Assembly: GCF_036320965.1 (NCBI RefSeq)
Contig: NC_092289.1
Coordinates: forward strand, 22,865,278 to 22,929,277
DNA from: Panulirus ornatus
Taxonomy: Eukaryota; Arthropoda; Malacostraca; Decapoda; Palinuridae
Direction of reading: 5' to 3'
DNA length: 64,000 nucleotides
The position numbers were made by a program, and so were the translations under genes. The notes under the pieces were generated by a model. It was not told the DNA's origin, ran no database searches, and worked only from the letters and a program-made list of their open reading frames with translations. This document shows, piece after piece, positions 47,485-58,538 of this stretch (positions within the stretch are counted from its first letter, which is position 1; each line of letters starts with the position of its first letter).

Positions 47485-48484
47485 TAATTCTGCTTGCATG
47501 TCACATAGAAAGCAAATTCTTGATTTTATCCTCGGATAATTGGCTGGGCATAAAAGCATAAAACAGTAGACTTTTCTGTGTGAATGAACCCAGCAGCGAA
47601 TACAGATCCCGCCTCGAAGCAAGAATACGAACCTTGCTTCGGATCTCTGCTTCGAAGAAACTATAGGAACCATCTTTCAGATCGCTACTTCACAACTTAT
47701 CTATTAAATTTTTTCCCACCATTACTGCTTAAGTGTCGCAAGAAAACAAACTCAGTTGTGTATTTGCTTAAGATACAGTAACTATAAATTCGCCTTTGTA
47801 TTCGTAGCTTGTGCTTTGTAAGGAAAGTAAAAAGACATAAAATTCTAATTTGAGAGGTGGATTCATTCAGTGCTGTCGTCTTATGAATCTTCTGAAACAT
47901 TCATGAGATTTCTTCTTTTTTTTCAAGTTTCGTGCAAGTTCCTTGAGTCTTTTACTCGTCAGGATTTATTTCCATCAAGTTACAATTCAGCAGACGCCAG
48001 CTAACTGCCCACACAGCGTTCCAAACGTTGTTAGTCAGTCAGTCAGTGAGGAACAATGCTGATCACTTCTCACGCTTACATTGTGTCGCCCTGGGTCGCC
48101 CTAGCAGTGAGAGTGGTCATCCTCTCCGTCCTAGCACTGCTGTGACTACTAGGCGGTCCTAGGCGGTCATGTGACCTTCCCTGACCGTACCATTACCTCC
48201 CTGACGATATTTTCCATGTTCTTCACGAACTGATCACAGACCTTACTGACATCATGAGTTCATTATTCCATTCACGAAGTTATATAGGTATGTATGTTTG
48301 TACATATGTATCTGTATACGTATGCATGTACGTATACATGTATCTGTACACGTATATATGCATATGTCATATACGTCTGTGTAAGCAGAGAAATTCCTTC
48401 TATCACTGGACTGTGTTTCACTGCAGCTGGTACAAGGAAATCTTTTGCTAGTGTCCCGTGGCAGGTGGTGCAAGGACCCGGGAC

Positions 48485-48485
<1 letters not shown>
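47483..48485. other. AT-rich unique sequence
   Basis: A gcttcg/cgaagc cluster at 47610-47665 forms short inverted repeats. atgtatgtttgtacatatg words at 48285-48365. No gene seen. Confidence 0.5.

Positions 48486-48556
<71 letters not shown>
48486..48556. repeat. (CT)35 microsatellite
   Basis: Perfect CT tract leading directly into ttcctccag. Confidence 0.98.
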
Positions 48557-48559
<3 letters not shown>

Positions 48560-48564
48560 TCCAG

Positions 48565-48717
48565 GACAAACACCTTCCAGAGGGGACCATTTCTGGGGCG
48601 TTTATTAGCGTGTCAGGCCGAGGTTAAGACTCCAGCAAGCACACCGGCCATGTTGCCAGCTAAAGAATGGATCCTTAACTTCGCCCACCCTCCAATTATG
48701 GCACAGGGCTCTTTGAT
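48565..48717 (+). CDS. Candidate 153-nt exon, unknown protein
   Basis: The CT tract runs straight into ttcctccag (acceptor end 48564). The donor gtaagt starts at 48718 after ctctttgat. One frame is open across the whole 153 nt: TNTFQRGPFLGRLLACQAEV, KTPASTPAMLPAKEW, ILNFAHPPIMAQGSL, starting and ending in split codons. A second frame (DKHLPEGTISGAFISVSGR) is open only to a weaker donor gttaag at 48623. No family recognised. Confidence 0.38.
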
Positions 48718-49598
48718 GTAAGTCTGGCAGGGAGCAGGGGGCTTCCTCCTTCTCCCTGGCTCTTCAGGGGAAGGGGCAGAGGAAGTTCCTGATTCCCCGG
48801 CGCCTTGAGGAAGCAGCCTCTAATGGTCTATGGTTGTTCAGGGAAGGACGGATTCTCCCGGTCCTCAGTAGTTTATGTGGGTTCTTCCCCTCTCTCTCTT
48901 AACTCTTGGCTGCTTTAAGAGGGCTTCCTCTTACCCTTCCGCTGTTGGGAGGAGACCTCTCTTACTCACTGGCTTCTGCAAGAGGTTCTTTCTTACTATG
49001 GAGCTGTGAGTTAAATGTTTCTTAACTCTATGGCTTTTATGGAAGCCCCTCTCGCTCTTACTCCTTATCGATCGAAAATAACCATCTCATCCATTGTAGT
49101 ATCTAAAAGCGGTTCCCCCTTTTACTCCATAGATTTTTCATGGTCTTGTCTTCCTCTGGACTTACGAGAGGGTTCACTTCCGCACTCCATGGGTTGATTA
49201 GGAGCCTCATACGTGGGTGGCAAGTGCCCGAACGGTAACTCTAGTGCCCGACATTAGGGTTTCAAAGAGCATGAAGGAGGGCCCGTCAGAACACACCTCA
49301 CGCATCGGGCGATAAAAGGAGGAGGAGTTAGTCTGGAGGCAGAAGGGAAAACTGGATACTGGAGGTGAGATAGAGGAAAAAAGAATAGAGCATATCTGGC
49401 ATAAGTTTGTAAAGAATAGAATATGAACGAAGACGAGAACCATAACAGCAACACCTACCTACTTCAACACATCCTCTTAAACCATCTGTGTCGCCTCGCC
49501 CAGAGGTGGAAACCCCTTCTCCTGCAGGACCCTCGTGTGATCCTTTTCTCTGCCATCCTTTTATCGTCTCTGCTCTTTTCACGAACTCCAGCTGCCAC

Positions 49599-49600
<2 letters not shown>
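48718..49600. other. Unique sequence, no gene seen
   Basis: Loosely repeated cttactc/ttcctctt words at 48890-49180 suggest old degenerate repeats. Confidence 0.45.

Positions 49601-49647
<47 letters not shown>
49601..49647. repeat. (CA)23 microsatellite
   Basis: Perfect CA tract. Confidence 0.98.
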
Positions 49648-49650
<3 letters not shown>

Positions 49651-49757
49651 CTGGGGATATACGAGGAGAGTAATCGCACAAGGAGGCCATCTTAAGACGA
49701 ACTGTTTAGCACAGAGAACCCACGTCTCCTCCTAAGACCCACCTCTGATTCCAGATT

Positions 49758-50081
49758 GTGGTTTTCATTACTGCTATTGTTAGCTTCCAGAAGGCCCACA
49801 TTCTTCAGCCTGGAAGCAACTGGAATTACCCTGCTAATGTTATTGCTCCTGGTCATGCCAGGAGCATCATTCCCTCCTGCTGTCTACCACTAAGGACGCA
49901 TCTCCTTGGCCGACCGAAGGGGAAACCCACTCTTACGAGCCCCTGTGGACGGGAACGGTATGAAATGAATCTTCCAGAGCTTCTCATTCATAATTCAAGT
50001 GATGTTTGGCCGAGAAGAAATCTATGCAGTCGAGCCATACGACAATTACTGGGCTTAACCGCTAAAAAAAGAAAGGCATAA
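49758..50081 (+). CDS. Unclassified 107-codon open frame
   Basis: The longest frame in the window not made of low-complexity repeat: MVFITAIVSFQKAHILQPGS ... RYEMNLPELLIHNSSDVWPR ... RQLLGLTAKKRKA, stop at 50079. The C-terminus is basic. No domain is recognisable, no upstream promoter is visible and the minus strand is partly open. At this length a chance frame is still expected in 64 kb. Confidence 0.2.
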   Translation: MVFITAIVSFQKAHILQPGSNWNYPANVIAPGHARSIIPSCCLPLRTHLLGRPKGKPTLTSPCGRERYEMNLPELLIHNSSDVWPRRNLCSRAIRQLLGLTAKKRKA

Positions 50082-50430
50082 AAAAAAATGCGTCCTTCTG
50101 GCAACACTGTATTTCTTGAGCTGCTGGGGACGTCTTGCTGGTGTTGGTAACACAGCGCCACGAGCATCGTTGCCAACACAGGCAGTGCGGATGCTGACTG
50201 GTGGTACCCTTAGTGTAAATATACTCCAAGGTATTTCATATATACGGCATTGGCAGTACTGACTACTTGTCCAACCCCCTGTATTTCGCTTTCCTAAATT
50301 CTTCTTTCATATATTCTTCACATAAGTTCACATATATTCTTCAGCATAATGGCAAAGAATAATGAAAAAAAAGAAATGAAGAATTGCAAACTAAAGAGAA
50401 TGTAAACGGGATAACTGAGAATGAATGAAC

Positions 50431-50432
<2 letters not shown>
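50082..50432. other. AT-rich unique sequence
   Basis: ggcaacactg (about 50101) and gttgccaacac (about 50169) form an inverted pair. No gene seen. Confidence 0.45.

Positions 50433-50479
<47 letters not shown>
50433..50479. repeat. (TG)23 microsatellite
   Basis: Perfect TG tract. Confidence 0.98.
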
Positions 50480-50481
<2 letters not shown>

Positions 50482-50524
50482 TAAGATTGTAGGATGAGTG
50501 GGTGAAGGTGGGTATACAAAAAAA

Positions 50525-50526
<2 letters not shown>

Positions 50527-50607
<81 letters not shown>
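50527..50607. repeat. (AT)40 microsatellite
   Basis: Perfect AT tract. Confidence 0.98.
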
Positions 50608-50608
<1 letters not shown>

Positions 50609-50874
50609 CAGCTAATAGCTATTTTTATCTTACAAATGCAAGCAGGAATTACCTTCCTTCTATCACAAAATCAATTCTTTCCTTCTCCGAGGAAGCCATC
50701 ATCACATACTTGAATAAGGAATTATCACAAGAGTTATGGATCGCCCTCATACCTGGAGAATTATACATGAGGATTATACATAATAATCTAAGCCAAAAAT
50801 AATCTGGCAAACTTGAAAAAAAGAAAAGCTGTATTGCGCTTCCGCTATAAGTCTCGTCTTTACTGGCGACAAGC

Positions 50875-50878
<4 letters not shown>

Positions 50879-50924
<46 letters not shown>
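50879..50924. repeat. (CA)23 microsatellite
   Basis: Perfect CA tract. Confidence 0.98.
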
Positions 50925-50926
<2 letters not shown>

Positions 50927-50954
50927 GATCGCGGGTAGTCTTGCTTAGTGTGCA

Positions 50955-51165
50955 ATGAGACGGTTGGCACTGCTAGAGGTTTACTGGCACTGCTGGAAAG
51001 TATTTGCACAGCAGGAGATTATTAGCACTGCTTTTCCATTATCTGCACTTCAGGTGATGTTGCTGGCACTGCCAGAAATCACTGATCCTACTGGAAATAA
51101 TGATTTACACTGCAGGCGACTTGATGGCACTGCTAGAAGCTACTGGCACTGCAGAGCACTGTTGG
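50955..51165. repeat. Degenerate TGGCACTGCTAGAA minisatellite
   Basis: The words ggcactgctagaag(c/t)t and gcactgc(a/t)gg recur seven to eight times at 20-35 base spacing. Confidence 0.8.
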
Positions 51166-51339
51166 TGGTGTTAAGCGTTACGAGAACTTCGTATTCAGTG
51201 CAGCCAGGGCAATTTTTTTTGTTGTTGTTGTTGCAAAAGTATTTGACACCGTAGGAAATTTTGCTTACTGTGAAATTATTTGCACAAACAAATTATTTAC
51301 AACGCAATACATTACTTGTCCTTTAGCAAATTATCTGAA

Positions 51340-51375
51340 ATGTGTCGCCCAGGATTCGAACCGTCGCTAAATACA
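51340..51375 (-). ncRNA. B-box word on the minus strand, tRNA-like relic
   Basis: The minus strand reads gcgacGGTTCGAATCCtgggcgaca, a perfect Pol III B-box and T-arm-like end. No A box is visible at the expected distance, so I call only a relic of a tRNA or tRNA-derived SINE. Confidence 0.25.
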
Positions 51376-51492
51376 TTCCATTCCCGGATAATGTGTTTTT
51401 GCAAATTTAACTGAAAATTGACGGAAAAAAACGAAAATGAAAATGGTGTTGCAAGGTTAAAATAAAAAAAAAGGTCAAGTGACGACACTTGT

Positions 51493-51510
51493 GGGGGGGG
51501 GGGGGGGGGG
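51493..51510. repeat. G18 homopolymer
   Basis: The longest G-run of the window. Confidence 0.97.
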
Positions 51511-51596
51511 CATAGTGTAAGCTGGTGGTGCTTCTGGGTCAACCCCTCGGTGTCAAGTGGGGCCCTCTGAAAAATAGGATCTGAAAAGTCGAACGC

Positions 51597-51598
<2 letters not shown>

Positions 51599-51657
<59 letters not shown>
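51599..51657. repeat. (GA)29 microsatellite
   Basis: Perfect GA tract. Confidence 0.98.
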
Positions 51658-51660
<3 letters not shown>

Positions 51661-51819
51661 CATAATGGTACCTGGACAGAATCTGTACATCACAGGAGGG
51701 CGAGGGGAGGGTCGGAGGTCACCTCACCCTCCCTCCCCAAGCTTGCAGCGGGATGGTGGAGGTTGGTGCGGCTAGGTCACCCAAACCCAACCTTTAGAGT
51801 TATACTGAGAAGCTCTTAG

Positions 51820-52015
51820 TGACGGGAGGGAGGGAGGGAGGAAAAAGACAAAGAGGAGGGAGGGGAAAGTATGAGACACAGAGGAGGGAAGGTCATCGTG
51901 GCGGAAGGGTATGTTTGAAGGAAAGACAAGAAATGAGGGAGGGCCAGGAAGGGGGCCAGCGTGGAGGGAGGGCCAGGAGGGGCCAGCGTGGAGGGAGGGA
52001 GCGGCAGCAGACGAG
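51820..52015. repeat. GGGA/GGCC purine-rich region
   Basis: (GGGA)5 at 51824-51842, then gagggagggccaggagggg words duplicated at 51962 and neighbours. Confidence 0.85.
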
Positions 52016-52066
52016 GCACCATTATTGATCGACCTCCTCGGGACCAAAGCTCCTGCTGCCCGAGGT

Positions 52067-52430
52067 GGGGTCCTGGACGCTACCTGGAACGTATCCAGCC
52101 TCACCCACCGTCCTGGACGCTACCTGGAACATATCCAGCCTCACCCACCGTCCTGGACGCTACCTGGAACGTATCCAGCCTCACCCACCGTCCTGGACGC
52201 TACCTGGAACGTATCCAGCCTCACCCACCGTCCTGGACGCTACCTGGAACGTATCCAGCCTCACCCACCGTCCTGGACGCTACCTGGAACATATCCAGCC
52301 TCACCGACCGTCCTGGACGCTACCTGGAACGTATCCAGCCTCACCGACCGTCCTGGACGCTACCTGGAACGTATCCAGCCTCATCCACCGTCCTGGACGC
52401 TACCTGGAACGTATCCAGCCTCACCCATAG
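52067..52430. repeat. 40-bp minisatellite, 9 nearly identical copies
   Basis: Unit tcctggacgctacctggaac plus gtatccagcctcacccaccg. Copies differ only at two or three sites (gtatcc/atatcc, cacccacc/caccgacc/catccacc). The 225-codon frame running through it from 51911 is a rotating repeat artefact. Confidence 0.98.
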
Positions 52431-52816
52431 TTCTAGGGGCAAAAAGTAACCTCCCCAGATCCCCTGGCACGTATCCGGGGTGTTTCTCCCCTCCTCTCTT
52501 GGGAAGGTTGAACATACGTAACGAAAATAACATTTCTGACAGAAGCGAGCCACGTCTCCTTCCAGCATTCCAGCTCCCCTTCCAGTGACAGCCACGCCCA
52601 CCAATATCCAATTCCATAAGCAGCTTTCCAGGATGGAGGAAGGCTCTCGCTCTCTGGATTCCACTCCCATGTTGTCATTACCGAGATAATTTCATTTATG
52701 TTCATGACACCGCCCTCATTACTTATAATTAATAAATGGCACTCAGCGGCCCTGGCATTGAAGATACTCATCCTGGGCCGGTGATGGGGGTGCCATGGAG
52801 GGTGCCAGGGAGGTAG

Positions 52817-52819
<3 letters not shown>
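52431..52819. other. Unique sequence, no gene seen
   Basis: Follows the array without its unit. An open minus-strand frame across 52341-52670 has no motif. Confidence 0.45.

Positions 52820-52887
<68 letters not shown>
52820..52887. repeat. (TG)34 microsatellite
   Basis: Perfect TG tract. Confidence 0.98.
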
Positions 52888-52888
<1 letters not shown>

Positions 52889-53150
52889 GCCTAGCACCAC
52901 TTATTAGCCAACTTTCTTTTATCGTGGAAATTTTAATTTTCTGATGTCCATAGAGCGAGGGTCTGGCTGCCTCGGGTAAATTTAGGCAACGCAGGCCCGA
53001 CGCATTAACAAGATTTGTTCCACAATTTATCTTTTTTTCCCCCTCATTCTTTCTTTTCTGGAGTTCTTTTGAAGGTAAATGTATTTGGGCGTTTCTCTGT
53101 AATGTAAGACGGTGATAATATCTAAGGATATGTGTAGGTTAGGTGGACTG
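52888..53150. other. AT-rich unique sequence
   Basis: No gene seen. Confidence 0.5.
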
Positions 53151-53415
53151 GTGTTACCCATCATCCTTCTATCTCTTCTTACCCAACCCCATACACCACC
53201 CCTTTATCCCTTTTCCCCTCTCTCCCTATCCTCTTACTCCTCTACCCATTCCACCTTTTCCCCTTTCCTTATCTTGTAACTCCTATCCCCATTCCATAGC
53301 CTCTACCCTCCCGATCTTATCCTTCGTATGCCAGGTTCAGTCCTCGCCTCTTATCACTCTGTCATTCCTACTTTTCCCCTCTCTCTCTCTCCTGCTTGTT
53401 ACTCCACACCTCTGC
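53151..53415. repeat. Pyrimidine-rich low-complexity region
   Basis: ccctttatcccttttcccctctctcc-like sequence, over 80% C/T by eye. Confidence 0.8.
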
Positions 53416-53544
53416 CGGAAACCTCTCCCTGCTCACGGTCATCCACCTCGCCTACTTCTAATGGTCTGCTGAGCTGTCCAGACACAGTAGAGGGAGCAAA
53501 AGAGGACCCATGAGGAATCAAGTTGTCACACTCTTCATGTTGCA

Positions 53545-53680
53545 TCGCCAGGCACTACAGTGCCACCATTGTGGCACCACTACCACTACAGAGCCAACAT
53601 AATTGAAGTGCCACCACCACTGTACTGCCAACAACACTGTAATACCAACAACACTATAGTGCCAACACAACAAAAGTATC
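53545..53680. repeat. Degenerate GCCAxCAxCACTxTA minisatellite
   Basis: About seven copies of a 15-20 base unit (gtgccaccaccactgta, ataccaacaacactata). Confidence 0.8.
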
Positions 53681-53950
53681 ATTCAATAACAGTCCAAAAT
53701 CTTTCCCCGTGCCAGAGACTCTGGCAGTGAATGAACCTAGTCATATACATTGGTCTTATTCACTTGCCTTCATGAATGATAAATGCAAAATCATTCATGA
53801 CCGCTCCAAGCTAATGGCCCAGCACTTCATGAAGCTTCCCAGGGTTGGGTGTGAAAAGGTAATATTATAGGTGGTTCACCAACTATAAAAGGGAATTCAT
53901 TTTAGGATCAGAAATGGCGATGATAATCGTAGTGATAATAAAAGTATTCT
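53681..53950. other. Unique sequence, no gene seen
   Basis: tcatgaatgataaatgcaaaatcattcatga at about 53770 is an inverted repeat (tcatgaatgat / atcattcatga). Confidence 0.5.
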
Positions 53951-53975
53951 TAATAACAATAATATTAATAATAAC

Positions 53976-54022
<47 letters not shown>

Positions 54023-54130
54023 TAATAATAATGATAATAATAATAATAACAATAATAATAGTAATGATAATACAATAATGATAGCAATAATAAAATACTG
54101 ATACTAGTAATAATGATGATGATAATTTCT
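53951..54130. repeat. (AAT)n imperfect triplet tract
   Basis: Perfect at 53975-54020, diluted with gat and aac on both sides. Confidence 0.95.
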
Positions 54131-54347
54131 CCTTATATATGAACGCCAGAGCTACGTCACTGTTCTTCCTCGTATAATAAACACGGTATCTTAACTTCAG
54201 CAGATGACTAGTATCCTTGTGATGTATTCTACTCGTGAAATACAGTAGCCCTGCAACGCTCGGCTCAAGCCTTCTCATTACACACAGAAAACTATATCCC
54301 TCTCAATTTTACGTCTCTAGGAAGATGATACACTGACAATTATGATG

Positions 54348-54350
<3 letters not shown>

Positions 54351-54420
<70 letters not shown>
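54351..54420. repeat. (TC)35 microsatellite
   Basis: Perfect TC tract, followed at 54437-54451 by (CAGA)4. Confidence 0.98.
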
Positions 54421-54424
<4 letters not shown>

Positions 54425-54451
54425 TACGACGGAGAGACAGACAGACAGACA

Positions 54452-54970
<519 letters not shown>

Positions 54971-55004
54971 GAACCACTATTGCAGAAACATTCTTTTCGA
55001 AGCA

Positions 55005-55165
55005 AGCGCTCTCTCTGAGGTAGTCCTTCCGAAGTATTCTTTGCAAACTATTCTTTCCAATGAATTCTTACTGAATAATTCTTTCTGAAGCGTTCGTTCC
55101 GAATCATTCTTTTCGAAGCGGTCTCTAGGATTCGAACACCACACCGCTTCGAACTGCTTCGATCA
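55005..55165. repeat. Degenerate TTCGAAGC/TTCTTTCC repeats
   Basis: The word attcttt(c/g)(c/g)(a/g)a recurs about six times, with ttcgaagc/gcttcgaa palindromic words at both ends. A B-box-like ggattcgaacacc lies at 55125 on the minus strand. Confidence 0.65.
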
Positions 55166-55690
55166 CGGGAAGGAAACAAACAAGAGCGGACGCTTTGTGG
55201 GTCGTATGCTGAGCTGAAAAAAATAATACTAGGGGTTGCATACTGAATATATACGTGAGCCGAATGTGTCTACACTGGAAGTCTGAAAGAGTGAGTACTC
55301 TGAGATACTGAATGATTAAAGAATTAGGAGAGGAAAATGAAGAAAAGCAGAGGGGGGGAAAGTAGAAAGCAGCGAGAACAATAAAAAGATAGAGAGGCTA
55401 AGTGAGTTTGGGTAATTCACGAATATGTAAACTTGTAGAAATTTGGACTGCCAAGGTTATAACATGGTTATATTCGGACACCGTTAAAGATAGTCATTAC
55501 GAACTTTTTTTCAACGTCTTAGCGATATATAAAGTCTTGGAATCTATACATGAAGTCTCCTCTAAGTCGTTCCGATGTATACAGACTCAGAATCTATATA
55601 ATCTGTAATGTTTCCATGACAGTTTTGGGATTCGATTACAGTGATATTCAGGGCCATATCTTCCAACACTATAAGGTTAGCCTTGCTGAA
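55166..55690. other. AT-rich unique sequence
   Basis: No gene seen. Confidence 0.5.
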
Positions 55691-55850
55691 ACCAAGCTGT
55701 ATCAAGGGCCGGTCAAGTTAAGGGTCGACCATGTTAAGGGCCAGCCGTGTTAATAGCTTGCTTCGTAGGCTGACAATGGTAAGTGCAATGTTAAGAGCTG
55801 ACCATATTAAGGGATAGCTATGTTGTTGGCTGGCTGTGTTAACAGGACAC
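55691..55850. repeat. Degenerate CATGTTAAGGGCCAGC repeats
   Basis: gaccatgttaagggccagcc, gaccatattaagggatagc and similar words at 16-25 base spacing, about seven copies. Unit differs from the 21-bp foldback family although both contain aagggtcg. Confidence 0.7.
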
Positions 55851-56358
55851 ACCGATCAGTTTCGACCAGCTGACCCTGAGTCTTGGGGGGGATGGGGGAG
55901 GCGAACAAGGGGGCCCTGGCCTAGCCCACCAACCCGGATATATTGATTCCTGAAAACCTCTGGGGACCGAAGGGGCAGTGGATGATGGCTTGTTTGGGGG
56001 AGTGGACGAGTTATGGGCTTGCTTCCACCCCCATTCAACCCCTTCCTCCAGCCAATCTCCACACTTTTTCCCCCCCTCTGCCCCCTTTTTGCCAGTCAAA
56101 CCCCGTACGTGCCACCTTCCACATTCATAACACACACACACACACACCAGTCCGCAACCTTACCCCCGCCCCTCCAATATTCAGTCCTTCCTCACCAGGT
56201 GACCCCAAGATATGACCACCAACACCATCGTCACCCCTGCTGAGAAGTCGACGAGCCACCCTCTCCCCTCCAGTGACAAGTTAGTCTCCCCACACTCCCA
56301 GCCAAAACAACAACCCCCCTCCCCCCCCCTCCCCAGTCACCGATCATCAGTCGCTGAC

Positions 56359-56361
<3 letters not shown>
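55851..56361. other. Unique, C-rich sequence
   Basis: Includes a (CA)9 at 56131-56148 and C-runs at 56315-56335. A 118-codon minus-strand frame (56231-56587) overlaps the GA tract and is not supported. Confidence 0.45.

Positions 56362-56429
<68 letters not shown>
56362..56429. repeat. (GA)34 microsatellite
   Basis: Perfect GA tract. Confidence 0.98.
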
Positions 56430-56431
<2 letters not shown>

Positions 56432-56633
56432 ATTTGCAAAAAAGATTAGATGAGGGAGAACACAGTTGTAGAAACACAGTGACTGGTTTCTACTGGGCTT
56501 TAAACGGAGAGGAGTGGCAGGGAGAGAACCTTGGGTTCCACTAGCAGAGCAGCGGGAAGAGAAATAATGAGGAATATTGACCATCACGTAAGTAAGGAGT
56601 TACGGAGCGTGGATGACAGAAGGTCATTTATAA

Positions 56634-56644
56634 GGGGGGGGGGG
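56634..56644. repeat. G11 homopolymer
   Basis: Eleven G between taa and atctaaac. Confidence 0.95.
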
Positions 56645-56689
56645 ATCTAAACTCACACAGAAGTTAGCTAGAATTGATCTACAGTGGGA

Positions 56690-56835
56690 AGAGGGAAAGA
56701 GGAGGAGGAGGAAGAGGAGGAGGAAAAGAAGAAGAAATGGAAGAAGAAGACGAAGAAGAAGAAGAAGAAGAAGAAGAAGAAGAAGAAGAAGATGAAGAAG
56801 ACGAAGAAAACGAAGATGATGAAGAAGAAGAAGAG
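56690..56835. repeat. (GAA/GAG)n polypurine tract, about 145 bp
   Basis: Starts with GGA triplets, becomes GAA, with four C interruptions (gacgaag, aacgaag). The opposite strand reads poly-Ser. Confidence 0.96.
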
Positions 56836-57378
56836 CAATAGAGTAACGAGTAAGAAGGATGAATCATTTTAGGGAACATTTAAATAGGAAGGAAACAGCT
56901 TAGCAATCATATCAATCATACCTTTACTTTCATGTTCGTATGTGTTAGTACTACCTTAACGAAGACCCTTGAATTCTCCTCGTCTGACCTTGGTGTCTTG
57001 ATGGTGTGGGTATGGAAGAAGGAACAAGGACTCTCTGGGGAGGACAAGCAATGCTTACCCTGGGATACGGTTTACCCTGGGATACGGTAAGGCCAACCAG
57101 GATATACGTGGGAGGAATTGGCTAAGCCTACGCTGGAATGGGTTAGGATGGGAAAGATAACAAAATATGGAAGAGAGTCGAAAAAAATGGATTGGGGAAA
57201 ATAGGGTGAAGGAAGGGGGGTATACGAGTGTGTAGAAAGAAGGAAAGAGGGTTATAGTGAGGGAGAAGAGTAGGGGGATAGAGTATGTGTGGGGCGGGGA
57301 GTGTTTGTTAGCATGGAGTTTTATGCTGTATTGAGGGACTTCCATGTGTACGGCCTCTCCTTCCTCAAGGTGGATGAT
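56836..57378. other. Unique sequence, no gene seen
   Basis: The 17-base word ttaccctgggatacggt is tandemly duplicated at 57056-57088. Confidence 0.5.
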
Positions 57379-57534
57379 AAGATAGATAGAGAGAGAGATA
57401 AATAGACAGGTGTAAATAGGTGAATAGAGAGACAGACGGACAGAGAAGTAGACAGAGAGACAAACAAGTAAATAGACGGATAGAAAGGTAGACGGAGATA
57501 GAGACAAAAGACAGACAGATAGACAAGAAGATAA
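57379..57534. repeat. GATA/CAGA/GAGA-rich region
   Basis: Irregular gatagagagagataaatagacag-type sequence. Confidence 0.85.
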
Positions 57535-57675
57535 ACAAGGACATACAAGCAGATAGATAGCTAGAAGACAGATATACAAGCAGATAGATAGCTAGAAGAC
57601 AGATATACAAGCAGATAGATAGCTAGAAGACAGATATACAAGCAGATAGACAGCTAGAAGACAGATATACAAGCA
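57535..57675. repeat. 31-bp minisatellite, 4.5 copies
   Basis: Unit gacagatatacaagcagata plus gatagctagaa. It clearly grew out of the surrounding GATA/CAGA sequence. Confidence 0.95.
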
Positions 57676-57823
57676 AACAGAAAGACAGGAAGATATACCG
57701 ATAGACAGATAGACAGATATAGCGAGAGACAGATAGATAGCAGATAGATGCGTTGATAAAAACATGCAGAAAGACAAACAGAAACACACAGAGATAGATA
57801 GATAGACAGAGAGAGTTCATAGC

Positions 57824-57912
<89 letters not shown>
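57676..57912. repeat. CAGA/GATA region ending in (GA)42
   Basis: Irregular tetranucleotides to 57827, then a perfect GA tract at 57828-57912. Confidence 0.96.
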
Positions 57913-57915
<3 letters not shown>

Positions 57916-58417
57916 TGGGAAGATACCACACGCCCCGTTTGATCGACCACATTCATCTGTTAGATTACGTTCATCCATTAACACGTGTTCAGGTAGGAGG
58001 AAGCCATCCATTGCAAGACATTCATCCGGCACGAGATATTCATCCACGCTCATCCATAAGATCACAACCATCCGTAATAACAACTTTTTTTTTAAAAGTC
58101 CATTAGTAACTTTGACTTACATCCATTCAGACCAAATTCAGTTATTATTGAAATCAGATTTGTGTATCAGTCTCAAACGACCCTAAAGACCGCTGTAAAT
58201 ACAGGCTAAGTAGCACGACTTGGATGTATATAGTGCTATGTACATCCCCATAACGTAAAAAAGAAAAAATGAGTCTTAATGACATATCTAGACGTCTACA
58301 GAGTTACTGCCATTACTTAATCTTGTATTATAGATAACCTTTAAATGGTCTACCTAAAGGCCAGGCCTTTATGCCCAATGGTGTTATCACTGTGTTTACG
58401 AAGTCACTCAGTCGAAA
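57913..58417. other. Unique sequence with CATTCATCC words
   Basis: (a/g)catc(c/t)gt and attcatccg words recur at 57945-58075. AT-rich afterwards. No gene seen. Confidence 0.45.
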
Positions 58418-58538
58418 TCAAGGGTCGTACCGTCGTAGCCAACGTCGCACTGACGCACTCAGGGGTTGTACCGACGTACGACCACCGTCGTAGCCAAGGG
58501 TAGTCCGTTGTAGTCAAGGGTTGTACCATCGTAGCGAA
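58418..58538. repeat. 21-bp family, diverged single-arm locus 8
   Basis: Five copies in the tcaagggtcgtaccgtcgtag orientation, several with gtagcc in place of gtgctc. A short inverted piece (gtacgaccac) lies in the middle at 58479. Confidence 0.75.

Noticed and set aside
51911..52588. 225-codon open frame, the second longest in the window
   Set aside because: Formed by the 40-bp array, whose unit has no stop in any top-strand frame. No independent domain.
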